Shown in pieces: positions 7,876 through 16,762 of a stretch of 64,000 nt of DNA (position 1 is the first letter of the stretch; the number at the start of each line of letters is the position of its first letter). This stretch comes from Desulfobacterales bacterium RIFOXYA12_FULL_46_15. Lineage in GTDB: Bacteria; Desulfobacterota; Desulfobacteria; Desulfobacterales; Desulfobacteraceae. Under the pieces are notes generated by a model. That model worked only from the letters and a program-made list of their open reading frames with translations, made no database searches and had not been told where the DNA came from. The position numbers were made by a program, and so were the translations under genes. The stretch covers positions 3,783 to 67,782 of the forward strand of contig MGTJ01000008.1 in NCBI GenBank assembly GCA_001799395.1. The letters run 5' to 3'.

Positions 7876-9484
7876 TCCAGGTTTGAACCACACGGCTTGT
7901 GTCTGAGAAGGGATTTTTGTCCACAACACAAAACGTGGCCGGAGCGCCCTCGATCAATCCATCGTTTTTGAGCCCGATGGAGCTGCTTCCGCCAAAGGTG
8001 CCCGCAGCCAGAGCCTGCACCTCGCTGATCCTCTCATCCGGATCAAACACCGAGCCGTCCGTTTTCTTCCTGTCCACAGCACGCCTGATATTGTGCAGCG
8101 GATCATCCGCACCACAGGGGCCGTCGGAACTGATGCAGATGCGAACCCCTCTTTCTGAGAGGCTCCTCAACGGGAACACCTTCAGGTATGGAACAATGCC
8201 CCTCTTCTCTATGGCGTCGGCATAGTACGGGATGAACCCGGGCTGGATCGATGCGACCGCGCCGCAGGATGCAAAGGGGTCCAGCCCCTCCCTGTCCATG
8301 ATCAGCACGTGCTCGATGGACGAGCTTGACCCCACGCCCAGCTCCTTCACAACCCGGGCTGCCTGGTTTGCCGCAACATTGCCCAGGGCGTGCATGACCA
8401 GCCGGTAGCCTTTCTCCGTGAAGAAGCGGGCGCGCCTGCTGAGTTCATCCGGGTCATTGAATCTCAGGTAAGGCATGACTATTTTTTTTCCCCTCAGGGT
8501 GCTCTTCTGTTCAAGGAGCAAAGAAAACGGCGAGAGGTTCTTAAGTGAGAGACTGTCCATGGCAGCCCTGAAGGCAGCCTTCAGCCCTGAAATGGCGGGC
8601 ATGCTTGCAGCGGCCCGGTTGGCCCCGTCCAGGAAGAATTTGACGCTCTTCGGGGCATGTTCGCTGCAGATGGAATCCAGATCATCCTTTAATTCAGGGG
8701 GCGTACACAGGCCTTCGAATGCTGTCACGCACCAGCTTAACTTCAAGGGGGTGTGCTTCTGCACATCTTTGAAAAGCCTCTGAATATCAGACGGTAACCC
8801 TGGATCGTTGACATGGGTCAGCCCTCTGCGAAGGCATTTTTCAGCCTCGTCAAGGATAAGCCTCACCTTTTCTTCATCACTGAGAGTCTGGAGGCATTCC
8901 CGGAACATGGTAAAGAGAACCCTGCCCATGGCGCCTTCCCACACCGTTCCTTTTGGTGTTCCATTTATATGGATATCCATGTCATCCGGCACCCGCAGGA
9001 TATCCCTGCTGATCCCTGTCCGTCTGAGGGCCTCGGTGGAGACGAGACCCCGGTGGCAGGTGGTGTCGACCACCAGGACGGGCGAACCCATGGAAACCTT
9101 GTCGATCTCGTGAATGCGGGGGAGGGCCGAGCGCTTCCACCGCGCATTGTCCAGACCGGAAAAAAAGACCCATGGTTTGTCCGGACCCTTTGATCTGCAT
9201 GCCGCCTCGATGGCCTCAAGGGCATCCTGTTTGGATGTCCAGGCGCCTGCATCTCCTCCCATGGGCAGCATGGCCGCAATGAAAAAATGGCTGTGGGCAT
9301 CGATAAGGCCGGGTATGATATGCATCCCTCCGAGGTCCATGGACGATTCCCCCGGGGCTGTTTCCTGATGAAAAATCTTTTGCACCTTTCCATCCCTGAG
9401 GCACATTCCGCCTTGCATCTGCATCAGTTCTTTCCCGGTCCAAACAATTGCATTGCTCAATACAACATCTTTTTGCCAGCCCAT
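7853..9484 (-). CDS. YtcJ-like metal-dependent amidohydrolase
   Basis: 543 aa in the amidohydrolase-3 (YtcJ) group. Metal-binding features are DAHSHFF near residue 64, VKFFLDGAN in the middle, HALGN, SIEHVLIMD, and a late ISSDGPCGADD. These proteins hydrolyse C-N bonds of varied small molecules; the substrate is not predictable. Predicted cytoplasmic, with no signal peptide. The gene is visibly richer in G+C than its neighbours: two sampled 60-base lines (9001 and 9061) are 67% and 60%, against 50% for line 10021 in the next gene. That suggests later acquisition. It follows the FAD oxidoreductase on the same strand with a 59-bp gap, so the two may be cotranscribed. Confidence 0.85.
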   Translation of the reverse strand: MGWQKDVVLSNAIVWTGKELMQMQGGMCLRDGKVQKIFHQETAPGESSMDLGGMHIIPGLIDAHSHFFIAAMLPMGGDAGAWTSKQDALEAIEAACRSKGPDKPWVFFSGLDNARWKRSALPRIHEIDKVSMGSPVLVVDTTCHRGLVSTEALRRTGISRDILRVPDDMDIHINGTPKGTVWEGAMGRVLFTMFRECLQTLSDEEKVRLILDEAEKCLRRGLTHVNDPGLPSDIQRLFKDVQKHTPLKLSWCVTAFEGLCTPPELKDDLDSICSEHAPKSVKFFLDGANRAAASMPAISGLKAAFRAAMDSLSLKNLSPFSLLLEQKSTLRGKKIVMPYLRFNDPDELSRRARFFTEKGYRLVMHALGNVAANQAARVVKELGVGSSSSIEHVLIMDREGLDPFASCGAVASIQPGFIPYYADAIEKRGIVPYLKVFPLRSLSERGVRICISSDGPCGADDPLHNIRRAVDRKKTDGSVFDPDERISEVQALAAGTFGGSSSIGLKNDGLIEGAPATFCVVDKNPFSDTSRVVQTWIDGKRAY

Positions 9485-9543
9485 AGATCTCTCCTTAAAT
9501 ATGATTTTGAATCATGGTCTTTTGTATGGTCAACCCTGTCCGC

Positions 9544-10875
9544 TTATTTATAATAGAATTTGTCTTCCAGTTTCATAAACCCCCGGATCGCATTCTCAAG
9601 GCCGAAGGAAATAGGATCTGCCGGCCAGGGGAACATTTTCCTGCCTACAAAAAACATATCTGTCCGGTGCGTTTCTTGACCTGTGATAAGTTCGGCAATG
9701 GTTTTGCCGTTTAAAGTTGTCAGCGAAACGCCGTGGCCCATGCAGCCTAACGAGAATATGGCCTTTTTGTCTTTGCCGAGGTATCCGATGGCCGGGGCCA
9801 TATCCAATGTAATGGAAACAGGCCCGCCCCAGCGGTGGGTAAACCGAATCCCTTTTAATTGAGGGAAAACCTCAAGAACATGTGTTTCCAGAAGCCGGAA
9901 TATCCTGTCGTTTAAATCCCTGTTTAAGTCATCGCCATATCCGAAACTGACATCACCTCCCCCCATCACGATCCGGTTGTCTTTTGTCAGACGGTAATAG
10001 TGAATCAGGTCCCGTGCATCTTCGACACCGGCCCGGCACTTCCACCCGATGGAATCATATTGTTTTTGTGTTAAGGGTTCGGAAATCACGATGTGAGTGA
10101 ATGCGGGGAGTTGAAGGTTTTTAAGCTCAGGGAAAAGAATCGAATAGGCATTGGTGGCAAATACAAGGTATTCGGATTCAATGCTGCCTTTTTCAGTGTG
10201 GACGATAAATCCGGATGGCGCCGTTTTTTCAAATTTTATGACCGGCGATTGTTCATATATGACAGCGCTGTTTTTTTCAGCCAGGTCTTTTATTCCCCGC
10301 GCCAGCCTTGCCGGATTTACGATGCCGCACCGGGGCTCAAACCATCCCTCCTTGTAAAAATTTGTTTCAAATTCGGCAGAGAGCCTGTCCCTGCTCCATC
10401 GTTCCACTCCGCCAAGCCCCCATTTCTCCATAATTTTAAAATCATGATTGATGCGTTTCACCTGGGCAGGACTGGTGCCCACCAGAAGGTAGCCGCTGCG
10501 TTCATAATCGCAATCGATATTGTTTTGCGTGATGACGTCATGGAGGTAATCCACGGCTTCCTCCATATATTGATGGGCGGATTTTGCTTTTTCATCGTTG
10601 AACCGGAACTTGGTGATTCCTTTGGTCAGGCCGAAAAGGGTCATGGAAAAACCGCCGTTGCGGCCGGATGCGCCATAACCGCAGACATCGGATTCAATAA
10701 TGCGGACATCGATGCCGGGATTGATTTGTTTCAAATGATAGCCCACGGACAGGCCAGTGTATCCGCCGCCGATAACAACAACATCCGCTTTTTGGGTGCC
10801 TTCGAGGCTGGGATTGGGCGTTATGGTGTGGGGCAAGGATTCCAGCCACCAGCTTTTGGATCGGTAGTCATTCAT
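9544..10875 (-). CDS. FAD-dependent amine/amino-acid oxidoreductase (DAO family)
   Basis: 443 aa. It has an N-terminal dinucleotide-binding motif VVVIGGGYTGLSVGYHL near residue 30, the flavin loop CGYGASGRNGGF, and a C-terminal GCMGHGVSLTTLNGK that closes the FAD site. This pattern matches the DadA / gamma-glutamylputrescine oxidase (PuuB) branch of the DAO superfamily, so the substrate is probably an amine or a secondary amino acid. Predicted cytoplasmic. Divergent from a TetR gene across a perfect inverted repeat, hence probably repressed by it. The gene product and the amidohydrolase could form a two-step degradation of an N-containing compound (inference). Confidence 0.86.
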   Translation of the reverse strand: MNDYRSKSWWLESLPHTITPNPSLEGTQKADVVVIGGGYTGLSVGYHLKQINPGIDVRIIESDVCGYGASGRNGGFSMTLFGLTKGITKFRFNDEKAKSAHQYMEEAVDYLHDVITQNNIDCDYERSGYLLVGTSPAQVKRINHDFKIMEKWGLGGVERWSRDRLSAEFETNFYKEGWFEPRCGIVNPARLARGIKDLAEKNSAVIYEQSPVIKFEKTAPSGFIVHTEKGSIESEYLVFATNAYSILFPELKNLQLPAFTHIVISEPLTQKQYDSIGWKCRAGVEDARDLIHYYRLTKDNRIVMGGGDVSFGYGDDLNRDLNDRIFRLLETHVLEVFPQLKGIRFTHRWGGPVSITLDMAPAIGYLGKDKKAIFSLGCMGHGVSLTTLNGKTIAELITGQETHRTDMFFVGRKMFPWPADPISFGLENAIRGFMKLEDKFYYK

Positions 10876-10920
10876 TTCCTATCTCCTTTTGAAAAAATTA
10901 ACGCTTGACAGAAGGTGCTT

Positions 10921-10968
10921 TTCCAACATAATATTTAGTTAGTCAACCAACCAAATATTATGTTGGAA
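10921..10968. promoter_or_regulatory. Inverted-repeat operator between divergent TetR and FAD oxidoreductase genes
   Basis: TTCCAACATAATATTT (10921-10936) is repeated exactly in inverted orientation as AAATATTATGTTGGAA (10953-10968). The 16-bp centre AGTTAGTCAACCAACC, taken with its flanks, is itself a pseudo-palindrome of the GTTAGTC/AACCAAC kind often bound by TetR proteins. It sits in the 129-bp gap between the divergent genes and so could control both directions. The symmetry is seen directly; binding by the product of 11005-11592 is inference. Confidence 0.75.
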
Positions 10969-11004
10969 AACTAATGTCAATGTTTTATTTAAAAGGATCA
11001 TTTT

Positions 11005-11592
11005 ATGTCTAAAAAAAACGGATCGGATAAAAGAATCCAAATTCTTGAAGCCTTAAACCGTTGCCTGCAAAACAAGCCGTTCGACAAGACTTCCATCAAG
11101 GACATTGCACGGGCTGCAGATGTTAATCACGGTTTGCTTCATTATTATTTCAAAAGCAAGGAAGACATATTGATCCAGTATATTGACTATGTGATCGATC
11201 ATTACAGAAACATGGTCAAAGAAAGGTTCAGCGATAAAGAGCTGGAAGGCATTGATAAAAAAAAGCTTGTCCAAGAATTTTTCATGTTCACCCATGATAG
11301 AATTACTCTGGATCGGTCCCTTTCAAAGGTTTTCATTGAAATCTGGGAAATCGCTGTTTATCATCCGGCAGTGAAGGCTAAACTTCAGAGCGCTTATCAG
11401 GAATGGATGGATGTGTTGTCCCATATGCTGACGCCTCTGAACAACGACATTGACTTATCCCGCCGCACCAGTTTTGCAATGGTTGCTTTCCTCGAAGGAA
11501 TGGCGCTTTTTTCGATTATCCTGGATCCGGATTCAAAAGAATTTAAGAAGATATTATCCGGTTTTCAATCTAAAATCATTGACATGCTTTAG
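11005..11592 (+). CDS. TetR-family transcriptional regulator
   Basis: 195 aa with a TetR helix-turn-helix at about residues 10-55 (TSIKDIARAADVNHGLLHYYFKS) and a helical C-terminal domain. AAAAGGATC precedes the ATG. The gene is divergent from the FAD oxidoreductase, and the intergenic region carries the large inverted repeat described separately, so it is probably a local repressor acting on itself and on the oxidoreductase/amidohydrolase pair. The inducing ligand is unknown but is likely the substrate or product of those enzymes. Confidence 0.9.
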   Translation: MSKKNGSDKRIQILEALNRCLQNKPFDKTSIKDIARAADVNHGLLHYYFKSKEDILIQYIDYVIDHYRNMVKERFSDKELEGIDKKKLVQEFFMFTHDRITLDRSLSKVFIEIWEIAVYHPAVKAKLQSAYQEWMDVLSHMLTPLNNDIDLSRRTSFAMVAFLEGMALFSIILDPDSKEFKKILSGFQSKIIDML

Positions 11593-11614
11593 CTCGAATG
11601 AGTTTGGAGACTTA

Positions 11615-11770
11615 AGGGAACCCATCCTGGACTTTGTCCTTGAAACGTTTCATGCTCTTGGCATGAAGCCGGATCTTTGACTGTCCACACATTTGAAAAT
11701 ATGTGAATCCAAGAAACTTGCGTAGCCATGGTCTGCTGACGGCACTCTTCTCCTCGTTTACTTCCGATAC
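11615..11770 (-). pseudogene. Remnant of a group II intron reverse transcriptase/maturase
   Basis: The minus-strand frame of the 11612-11818 ORF contains VNEEKSAVSRPWLRKFLGF followed by KIRLHAKSMKRFKDKV. These match the end of the RT domain and the start of the maturase X domain of LtrA-type intron proteins. Only about 50 residues remain: the frame stops at 11612 and the upstream part does not resemble the catalytic RT domain. No complete intron RNA structure was recognised. It lies in the gap between the TetR gene and the YheT-like hydrolase and marks a past intron insertion and deletion. Confidence 0.7.
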
Positions 11771-11808
11771 TATTGTGTGGGATATACAAAATACCCAAAG
11801 ATCATTTT

Positions 11809-12765
11809 TCAATCCCAATCCTGATTGAGAAAATTCACAGCCTGTTTTTCCGACCAGTAAAGATTTTGTCTGTTAAAAGAAACAAACCCTACATGGCCCC
11901 CGGATTCAGGCATGAGAAGGGTGAGATTTTTATTGGCCAAAACCTCTTTTACAGGAAAACAGGCTTTTGGTAAAAACGGGTCGTTTTTTGCGTTAATGAT
12001 GAGTGTGGGGATTTTGATATGGGGAAGATGCGGTTTGCTGGAGCATTTTTCCCAATAATCCTCTGCGTTTTTAAAACCGTGGATAGGGGCTGTGTACCGG
12101 TCATCAAAGGCTTTGAAGTCTTTGATCATTTCATAGCCTTTATCATCGATGAGGCCGGGCAAAAGTTTCATCTTATCCTTGATCTTCTGATGCAACATGA
12201 AAAGGAACCGCTTCATGTAGAGGCTGTTCACAGGTTTTGCCAGAACCTTTGCACTTTCTTTTAAATCACAGGGCACGGAAAACACCACTGCTTTTTTGAT
12301 AATGGGGTCAGGCGTCTCCCGTCCAAGATAAAGAAGGGTCAGGTTGCCGCCTAGGCTAAAGCCGATCAGGGCTATTTCCCTATAAAGATGCTTATGTCCT
12401 GCATGATTGATGACCCTGGAAAGATCATCCGTGACACCGTTGTGATAAGACCTAAGCAGACGGTTGGGCTCTTCGCTGCACGATCTGTAATTCCATGCCA
12501 GGGCATCCCAGCCGTCTTTGTTTAGGGCATTGACCATGCCTTTGACATAGCTCCTGCTGGTATTGCCTTCAAGGCCGTGGGAGATGACGGCAAGGCGGTC
12601 ATGGCCATTGACGGACCAGTCAAGGTCTAAAAAATCGTTATCAAAGGTTGAAATCCTTTCCCTTTTATACCGGACAGAGTCCACCTTCCGGAAAAGCACT
12701 GGAAAAATAGTCTGGACATGGCCGTTTCCAAAAAGAAAAGGCGGGGTATAATATTTTTCAGGCAC
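11809..12765 (-). CDS. YheT-family alpha/beta hydrolase
   Basis: 318 aa with the alpha/beta-hydrolase fold. GFSLGGN near residue 135 holds the nucleophilic serine, ISHGLEG near residue 63 forms the oxyanion-hole region, and a late GGHVGFV supplies the catalytic histidine. N-terminal PPFLFGNGHVQTIFP is typical of the YheT/COG0429 group of predicted esterases. No signal peptide is seen. It is transcribed alone, divergent from the YchF-like gene by 100 bp; the physiological ester is unknown. Confidence 0.88.
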   Translation of the reverse strand: MPEKYYTPPFLFGNGHVQTIFPVLFRKVDSVRYKRERISTFDNDFLDLDWSVNGHDRLAVISHGLEGNTSRSYVKGMVNALNKDGWDALAWNYRSCSEEPNRLLRSYHNGVTDDLSRVINHAGHKHLYREIALIGFSLGGNLTLLYLGRETPDPIIKKAVVFSVPCDLKESAKVLAKPVNSLYMKRFLFMLHQKIKDKMKLLPGLIDDKGYEMIKDFKAFDDRYTAPIHGFKNAEDYWEKCSSKPHLPHIKIPTLIINAKNDPFLPKACFPVKEVLANKNLTLLMPESGGHVGFVSFNRQNLYWSEKQAVNFLNQDWD

Positions 12766-12865
12766 AGGTCAGCTCCTTATTTCTGCTGTTTAATTCCACA
12801 TGAATCTGATATATTATTTTCCCTGTGATGTAAAATTTTATTAAACAAAAGGATCTCTTAGACAT

Positions 12866-13936
12866 ATGAAGGTTGGAATTATCGGCCTGCCCCAGACAGG
12901 CAAAAAAATGTTGTTTCAGATTTTGACGGGAAGCGAGATAAAAGACGCCTCCAGGGCGGCTAAACTTTTACCGGGTGCTGCAGATATCATAGATTCAAGA
13001 TTTGACAGACTGGTTGAACTCTATGAACCTAAAAAAAATGTCAGGGCCAGGATCGATCTCGTTCTCTTGCCCCGGATGGAAGCCGAAACCATCTCAAAAG
13101 GCGAGATTTTCAAGGATATTGCCGATATGGATGCCGTCTGTCATGTGGTCCGGGCTTTTGAAGATGAGGCCGTCTATCATGCCGGGGGGTCTGTGGATGC
13201 CTTGAGGGATTTTGAGATGGTCAATTCCGAGCTGATCCTGCATGACCAGATATTTGCCGAAAAACGGATCGAACGGATTTCCGCCATGGTGAAAAAGATA
13301 AAGGATGAAGATCAGCAAAAAGAACTCATTCTGATGAATAAATTAAAAGATTTTTTAGAGTCTGAAAAGCCTTTGAGGATGATAGAGCTGAGTGATGATG
13401 AGGAAAAAATGATCCGGAGCTATCCTTTTATTACCCGGAAAAAACTTGTTATTGCCGTGAATGTGTCGGAACAGGACCTTGAAAATGACGGTATCCTGTC
13501 AGCCTTTAAAGACCGGTGTGAGAACCTGATGATGGAAGTTATGCTGGTCTCAGCCAAGGTGGAAGCTGAAATCGCCCTTCTGGATACAAAAGAGGAAAAA
13601 GAAGAATTCCTAAAGGATCTCGGCATCAAAGAAACAGCCCTTGAAAGCCTGACCAGGCTCTGCCTGAAATCCTTGAACCTGATTTCATTTTTTACGGTTG
13701 GAAAGGACGAAGTCCGCCAGTGGCTGATCCGGAAGGGTTCAAAAGCACCAAGGGCGGCAGGTGTGATCCATTCTGATCTTGAAAGAGGATTTATCCGGGC
13801 CGAAGTCTTTAAATATGATGACCTCATGGAAAAAGGCAGTGAAGCAGACCTTAAGAAAATCGGGAAAATTTATGTTGAAGGCAAAGACTATGTGGTGGAA
13901 GACGGGGATATATTAAATATCCGGTTCTCCGTCTGA
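12866..13936 (+). CDS. YchF/Obg-like protein with degenerate nucleotide-binding motifs
   Basis: 356 aa, close to the YchF length. The C-terminal 90 residues are a clear YchF TGS-like domain (SFFTVGKDEVRQWLI, AAGVIHSDLERGFI, EGKDYVVEDGDI). The N-terminus keeps the beginning of the fold but the P-loop reads GLPQTGKKMLF, with Lys replacing the usual Ser after GK. The place of the DxxG switch is LVLLPRME. Nucleotide binding or hydrolysis may therefore be lost or altered. Canonical YchF binds ATP and associates with ribosomes. This looks like a divergent paralogue, and another, normal ychF may exist elsewhere in the genome (not visible here). Confidence 0.82.
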   Translation: MKVGIIGLPQTGKKMLFQILTGSEIKDASRAAKLLPGAADIIDSRFDRLVELYEPKKNVRARIDLVLLPRMEAETISKGEIFKDIADMDAVCHVVRAFEDEAVYHAGGSVDALRDFEMVNSELILHDQIFAEKRIERISAMVKKIKDEDQQKELILMNKLKDFLESEKPLRMIELSDDEEKMIRSYPFITRKKLVIAVNVSEQDLENDGILSAFKDRCENLMMEVMLVSAKVEAEIALLDTKEEKEEFLKDLGIKETALESLTRLCLKSLNLISFFTVGKDEVRQWLIRKGSKAPRAAGVIHSDLERGFIRAEVFKYDDLMEKGSEADLKKIGKIYVEGKDYVVEDGDILNIRFSV

Positions 13937-13958
13937 CCGGAAAAAGGGTGCTGTTTAC

Positions 13959-14879
13959 CTACCAGTTACCGGCAGGACGGATGACCGGTTCCAGGCCTGT
14001 TTTTTCTTTTAATACAACAACAGCTTTTTTTGCTTCATCCAAAGAGGCATAGCTGCCGGACCGGACAAGGTACCAGTCCCTGCCTTTTGAATCTTTCACG
14101 ATAAGGATGCCGGCATCGATTCCGCTTTCAATCAGTTTTGTTTTCATCTTATCTGCATTGGGCCGGCTTATAAATGCACCTGACTGAAGTGAAAGCCCTG
14201 TGTTTGTGCTTGCCTGTATGACCGGGGGATTATTCCGGGGCTCAGGGATCTGATCTGTTTTGTTTTTCTCCTTGAGCGATGCCAGTTTGTCTTTGGCATA
14301 GTCATTGTCATGGTCTTTTTGGAGTGCTGTTTCATAGGATTCGACAGCCTTTGCAATATCCCCTGACCTGGCCAGGAGATCCCCTTTGTAGCAGAGTGCC
14401 CAGTAAAAATCAGGTTTCAGGCTGAGGGTTCTGGAAAGTGAATCAAGGGCATCTTTATCGCGCCTAAGTTCGGTAAGGCACAGAGCCCGGTTAAAATGGG
14501 CGATATAATTGTCCGGGGCCATTTCTATTTCAATATCATAATTTTTAACAGCTTTTTCATATTCTTTTTTATAATACCAGGCAACTCCCAGATTGCTGTA
14601 AAGGCCTTTCAATTCCGGGAATAATTCTTTTGCTTTTTCAAAATCCGCAATGGCAGGATCATATTTTTCCAATTTCATATAGCAGACCCCGCGGTTTTTG
14701 TAGGCATCCGGATTGCCGGGAGCAATTTCTATCAGGCCTGAAAATTTATCAATCGCTTCCTGGTACCGGTCTTGTTTGAAAAGAAGGACACCATCATCAA
14801 AGAGTTCTTTTTCCTGGTTTGCAAAACACAGGGTATGACAGAACACGGCCAATAATATGAACAGGATGTTTTTTTTCAA
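13959..14879 (-). CDS. Exported TPR-repeat protein with C-terminal SPOR domain
   Basis: 306 aa. An N-terminal signal peptide of about 20 residues (MKKNILFILLAVFCHTLCFA) is followed by roughly five tetratricopeptide repeats (residues 25-210), including NRGVCYMKLEKYDPAIADFEKA. After a linker, the last 75 residues read LQSGAFISRPNADKM...GRDWYLVRSGSYASLDEAKK, a SPOR domain that binds denuded peptidoglycan. The protein is probably periplasmic and acts as a scaffold near the septum or cell wall. It is convergent with the YchF-like gene and divergent from the HAD gene; the specific partner is not known. Confidence 0.86.
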   Translation of the reverse strand: MKKNILFILLAVFCHTLCFANQEKELFDDGVLLFKQDRYQEAIDKFSGLIEIAPGNPDAYKNRGVCYMKLEKYDPAIADFEKAKELFPELKGLYSNLGVAWYYKKEYEKAVKNYDIEIEMAPDNYIAHFNRALCLTELRRDKDALDSLSRTLSLKPDFYWALCYKGDLLARSGDIAKAVESYETALQKDHDNDYAKDKLASLKEKNKTDQIPEPRNNPPVIQASTNTGLSLQSGAFISRPNADKMKTKLIESGIDAGILIVKDSKGRDWYLVRSGSYASLDEAKKAVVVLKEKTGLEPVIRPAGNW

Positions 14880-14933
14880 ACCATGCCTCCCTTTCTATTT
14901 GTTTTAAATTAAATTTATATTATATAAGCAAGC

Positions 14934-15365
14934 ATGTTCAAATCAATAAAAAAATATATTTATAAGGCAAAAGAAGAGGTTGCAAAGGAATATAACACGA
15001 CTTCTGAAAAAACCGTTGTGATTGATTCCGAAGAAAAGACCCTGCCGAAAATCTGGACAGGTATCGACCTTGACGGGACCCTGGCATACCTTGACCGGAA
15101 TTCCTCCTATGGTAAAGTGGGTAAGCCGGTTCCGGCCATGATGGAGCTGGTCGGAAAAATGATCAACAGCGGCATCAGGATAAAGATATTCACGGCCAGG
15201 GCCGGGGACCCGGAACAGATTCCCATTATCCGGAAATGGCTTCAGGACAATAACCTGCCGGAGCTTGAAATAACCAATGTGAAAGACTACAATATGCAAA
15301 GGCTTTATGATGACCGCTGCATCCAGGTGGAAAGAAATACAGGCCGTCTCATTGTTGACAAATAA
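14934..15365 (+). CDS. Small HAD-like hydrolase
   Basis: 143 aa. GIDLDGTLAY near residue 43 is HAD motif I (DxDGT), FTARAG near residue 87 is motif II-like, and YNMQRLYDDRCIQVE near the end supplies an acidic motif. The protein lacks a cap domain. The first 35 residues are basic and charged and precede the catalytic fold. The ATG has no strong Shine-Dalgarno sequence. It is followed 23 bp later by the SurA-like gene and then the HAMP gene, so these three may be one unit. Its phosphate substrate is unknown. Confidence 0.75.
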   Translation: MFKSIKKYIYKAKEEVAKEYNTTSEKTVVIDSEEKTLPKIWTGIDLDGTLAYLDRNSSYGKVGKPVPAMMELVGKMINSGIRIKIFTARAGDPEQIPIIRKWLQDNNLPELEITNVKDYNMQRLYDDRCIQVERNTGRLIVDK

Positions 15366-15388
15366 TGTGAAAAGGACAGGGTAAAAAG

Positions 15389-16129
15389 ATGAAGTATATT
15401 TACTACATACTTGTTATCGTAATTGCTTTTTCAGGGTTGGCAGCCTATGGACGTTTAGACACCCGTATTAAAATTTCAAAACCGTTTATAACCGTCAATG
15501 ACAGGGTTATTTCCGAAGCAGAATTTGAATCGGCATTGAAAAAAAAGCCTTCCCATATGAGCCTGGACCAGTTTGCAGAATCTGTTATTGACAAACAGCT
15601 TTTGATTCAGGAAGCCATCAGAACAGGAATTATCAAAGAAGAATATTTCAGAAGTCTGGTTGAGGATTTTTATGAACAATCATTGATAAAAATACTTCTG
15701 GACCGGAAACTGGATTCCCTTAATGTCACTGTGACGGCTGAAGAAATCGGAAAATATAAGGAACTGGCCCAAAGCAGGGTCTTCTTAACCAGGTTTGTTT
15801 ATCCGGCAATGAAGGATATGCAGGACAAAACCAATGAAACCGTTCAGGATGTGGAAAACGATTTTGTAAACCTGTCGGATGATCTTAAATTTGCATTACT
15901 CGCCCTTGAAAAAGATGAATCTTCAACGCCAAAGAAAAAGAGTATGGATGGCGTTTTGATTTATAAACTCAATGATATACGGAAAATAGAAAAAAACGGA
16001 ATAGAACAGGATGAAGAATTTGATACAAAAAAGATTTCCTTGTTTATTCAGAATAAAAAAAAGGAACAGCTTCTTGATGAATGGACTGATTCAATCCGTG
16101 AATCTGCAGAGATCTGGAGGAAAAAATGA
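15389..16129 (+). CDS. Exported SurA-N-like protein without PPIase domain
   Basis: 246 aa with an N-terminal signal anchor (residues 1-20) and a SurA-like chaperone segment: TVNDRVISEAEFESALKKKP...DQFAESVIDKQLLIQEAIRTG. The parvulin rotamase motifs are absent; the rest is helical and charged. A role as periplasmic chaperone or assembly factor is inferred from the N-terminal resemblance only. Its stop overlaps the next gene by 4 nt (ATGA), which implies translational coupling with the HAMP membrane protein. Confidence 0.65.
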   Translation: MKYIYYILVIVIAFSGLAAYGRLDTRIKISKPFITVNDRVISEAEFESALKKKPSHMSLDQFAESVIDKQLLIQEAIRTGIIKEEYFRSLVEDFYEQSLIKILLDRKLDSLNVTVTAEEIGKYKELAQSRVFLTRFVYPAMKDMQDKTNETVQDVENDFVNLSDDLKFALLALEKDESSTPKKKSMDGVLIYKLNDIRKIEKNGIEQDEEFDTKKISLFIQNKKKEQLLDEWTDSIRESAEIWRKK

Positions 16130-16743
16130 ACACTTACCCTCAATTCAAGCGACTAAATTATTTTATTAACAAAGAATTCCAGGGCCGGTATATCTTTAAT
16201 TATTTTCTTCTTGCAATAATTGGAAGCATAGTGTTCATAGCCGTGTTCAGTTTTTTTTCATCAAATACCCTCTCTATTGTCTATGATAATTATCATCTCC
16301 AAATAGGGCTTACGCCAGGACTCCTGTTCAAGAAAATATTAAGCACTCAATGGCTGTTTGTTGTTTTTGGCGGGGGGATTGTAGCTATTGTCACGCTTAT
16401 TCTGACACATAGGGTGGCCGGTCCGTTTTACAGGTTTGAAAAAACCCTGGATGAAATGCTGAAAGGCGATATTTCAAAAAAAATCATATTGCGGAAAAAA
16501 GACGAGGGTAAGGAGCTTGCACTGAAAATAAACACATTTAATTATATGCTTCAAGACAAGTTATCGACCATGGAAAATTTCAATGCCCAGATCGCCGTAT
16601 CCTCCCTGCATTTAAAAAAAGCTCTGAGCGACTCGGAACTTGGCGTTGAAAGATTCGGCCCTCTTTTAAATGAAATACTGGATAGCCAGAAAAATATTCA
16701 AGCCATGATCAACAGCTATACATTTACCAGGGAAAAATTTTAG
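16126..16743 (+). CDS. Membrane protein with HAMP domain and coiled coil
   Basis: 205 aa. Two membrane spans (about residues 23-45 and 75-95) flank a short periplasmic loop. HRVAGPFYRFEKTLDEMLKGD is a HAMP start of the type common in chemoreceptors and kinases, followed by a helical tail to the C-terminus. No kinase, cyclase or methyl-accepting signalling domain follows, so the output is missing or lies in a partner protein. The start overlaps the SurA-like gene by 4 nt. Function unknown; signal relay or structural role possible. Confidence 0.72.
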   Translation: MNTYPQFKRLNYFINKEFQGRYIFNYFLLAIIGSIVFIAVFSFFSSNTLSIVYDNYHLQIGLTPGLLFKKILSTQWLFVVFGGGIVAIVTLILTHRVAGPFYRFEKTLDEMLKGDISKKIILRKKDEGKELALKINTFNYMLQDKLSTMENFNAQIAVSSLHLKKALSDSELGVERFGPLLNEILDSQKNIQAMINSYTFTREKF

Positions 16744-16762
16744 GAATGATGTCATGTGTAGC

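Noticed and set aside
10093-10908. 271-aa plus-strand ORF
   Set aside because: Antisense to the FAD oxidoreductase, no ribosome-binding site, no recognisable domain.
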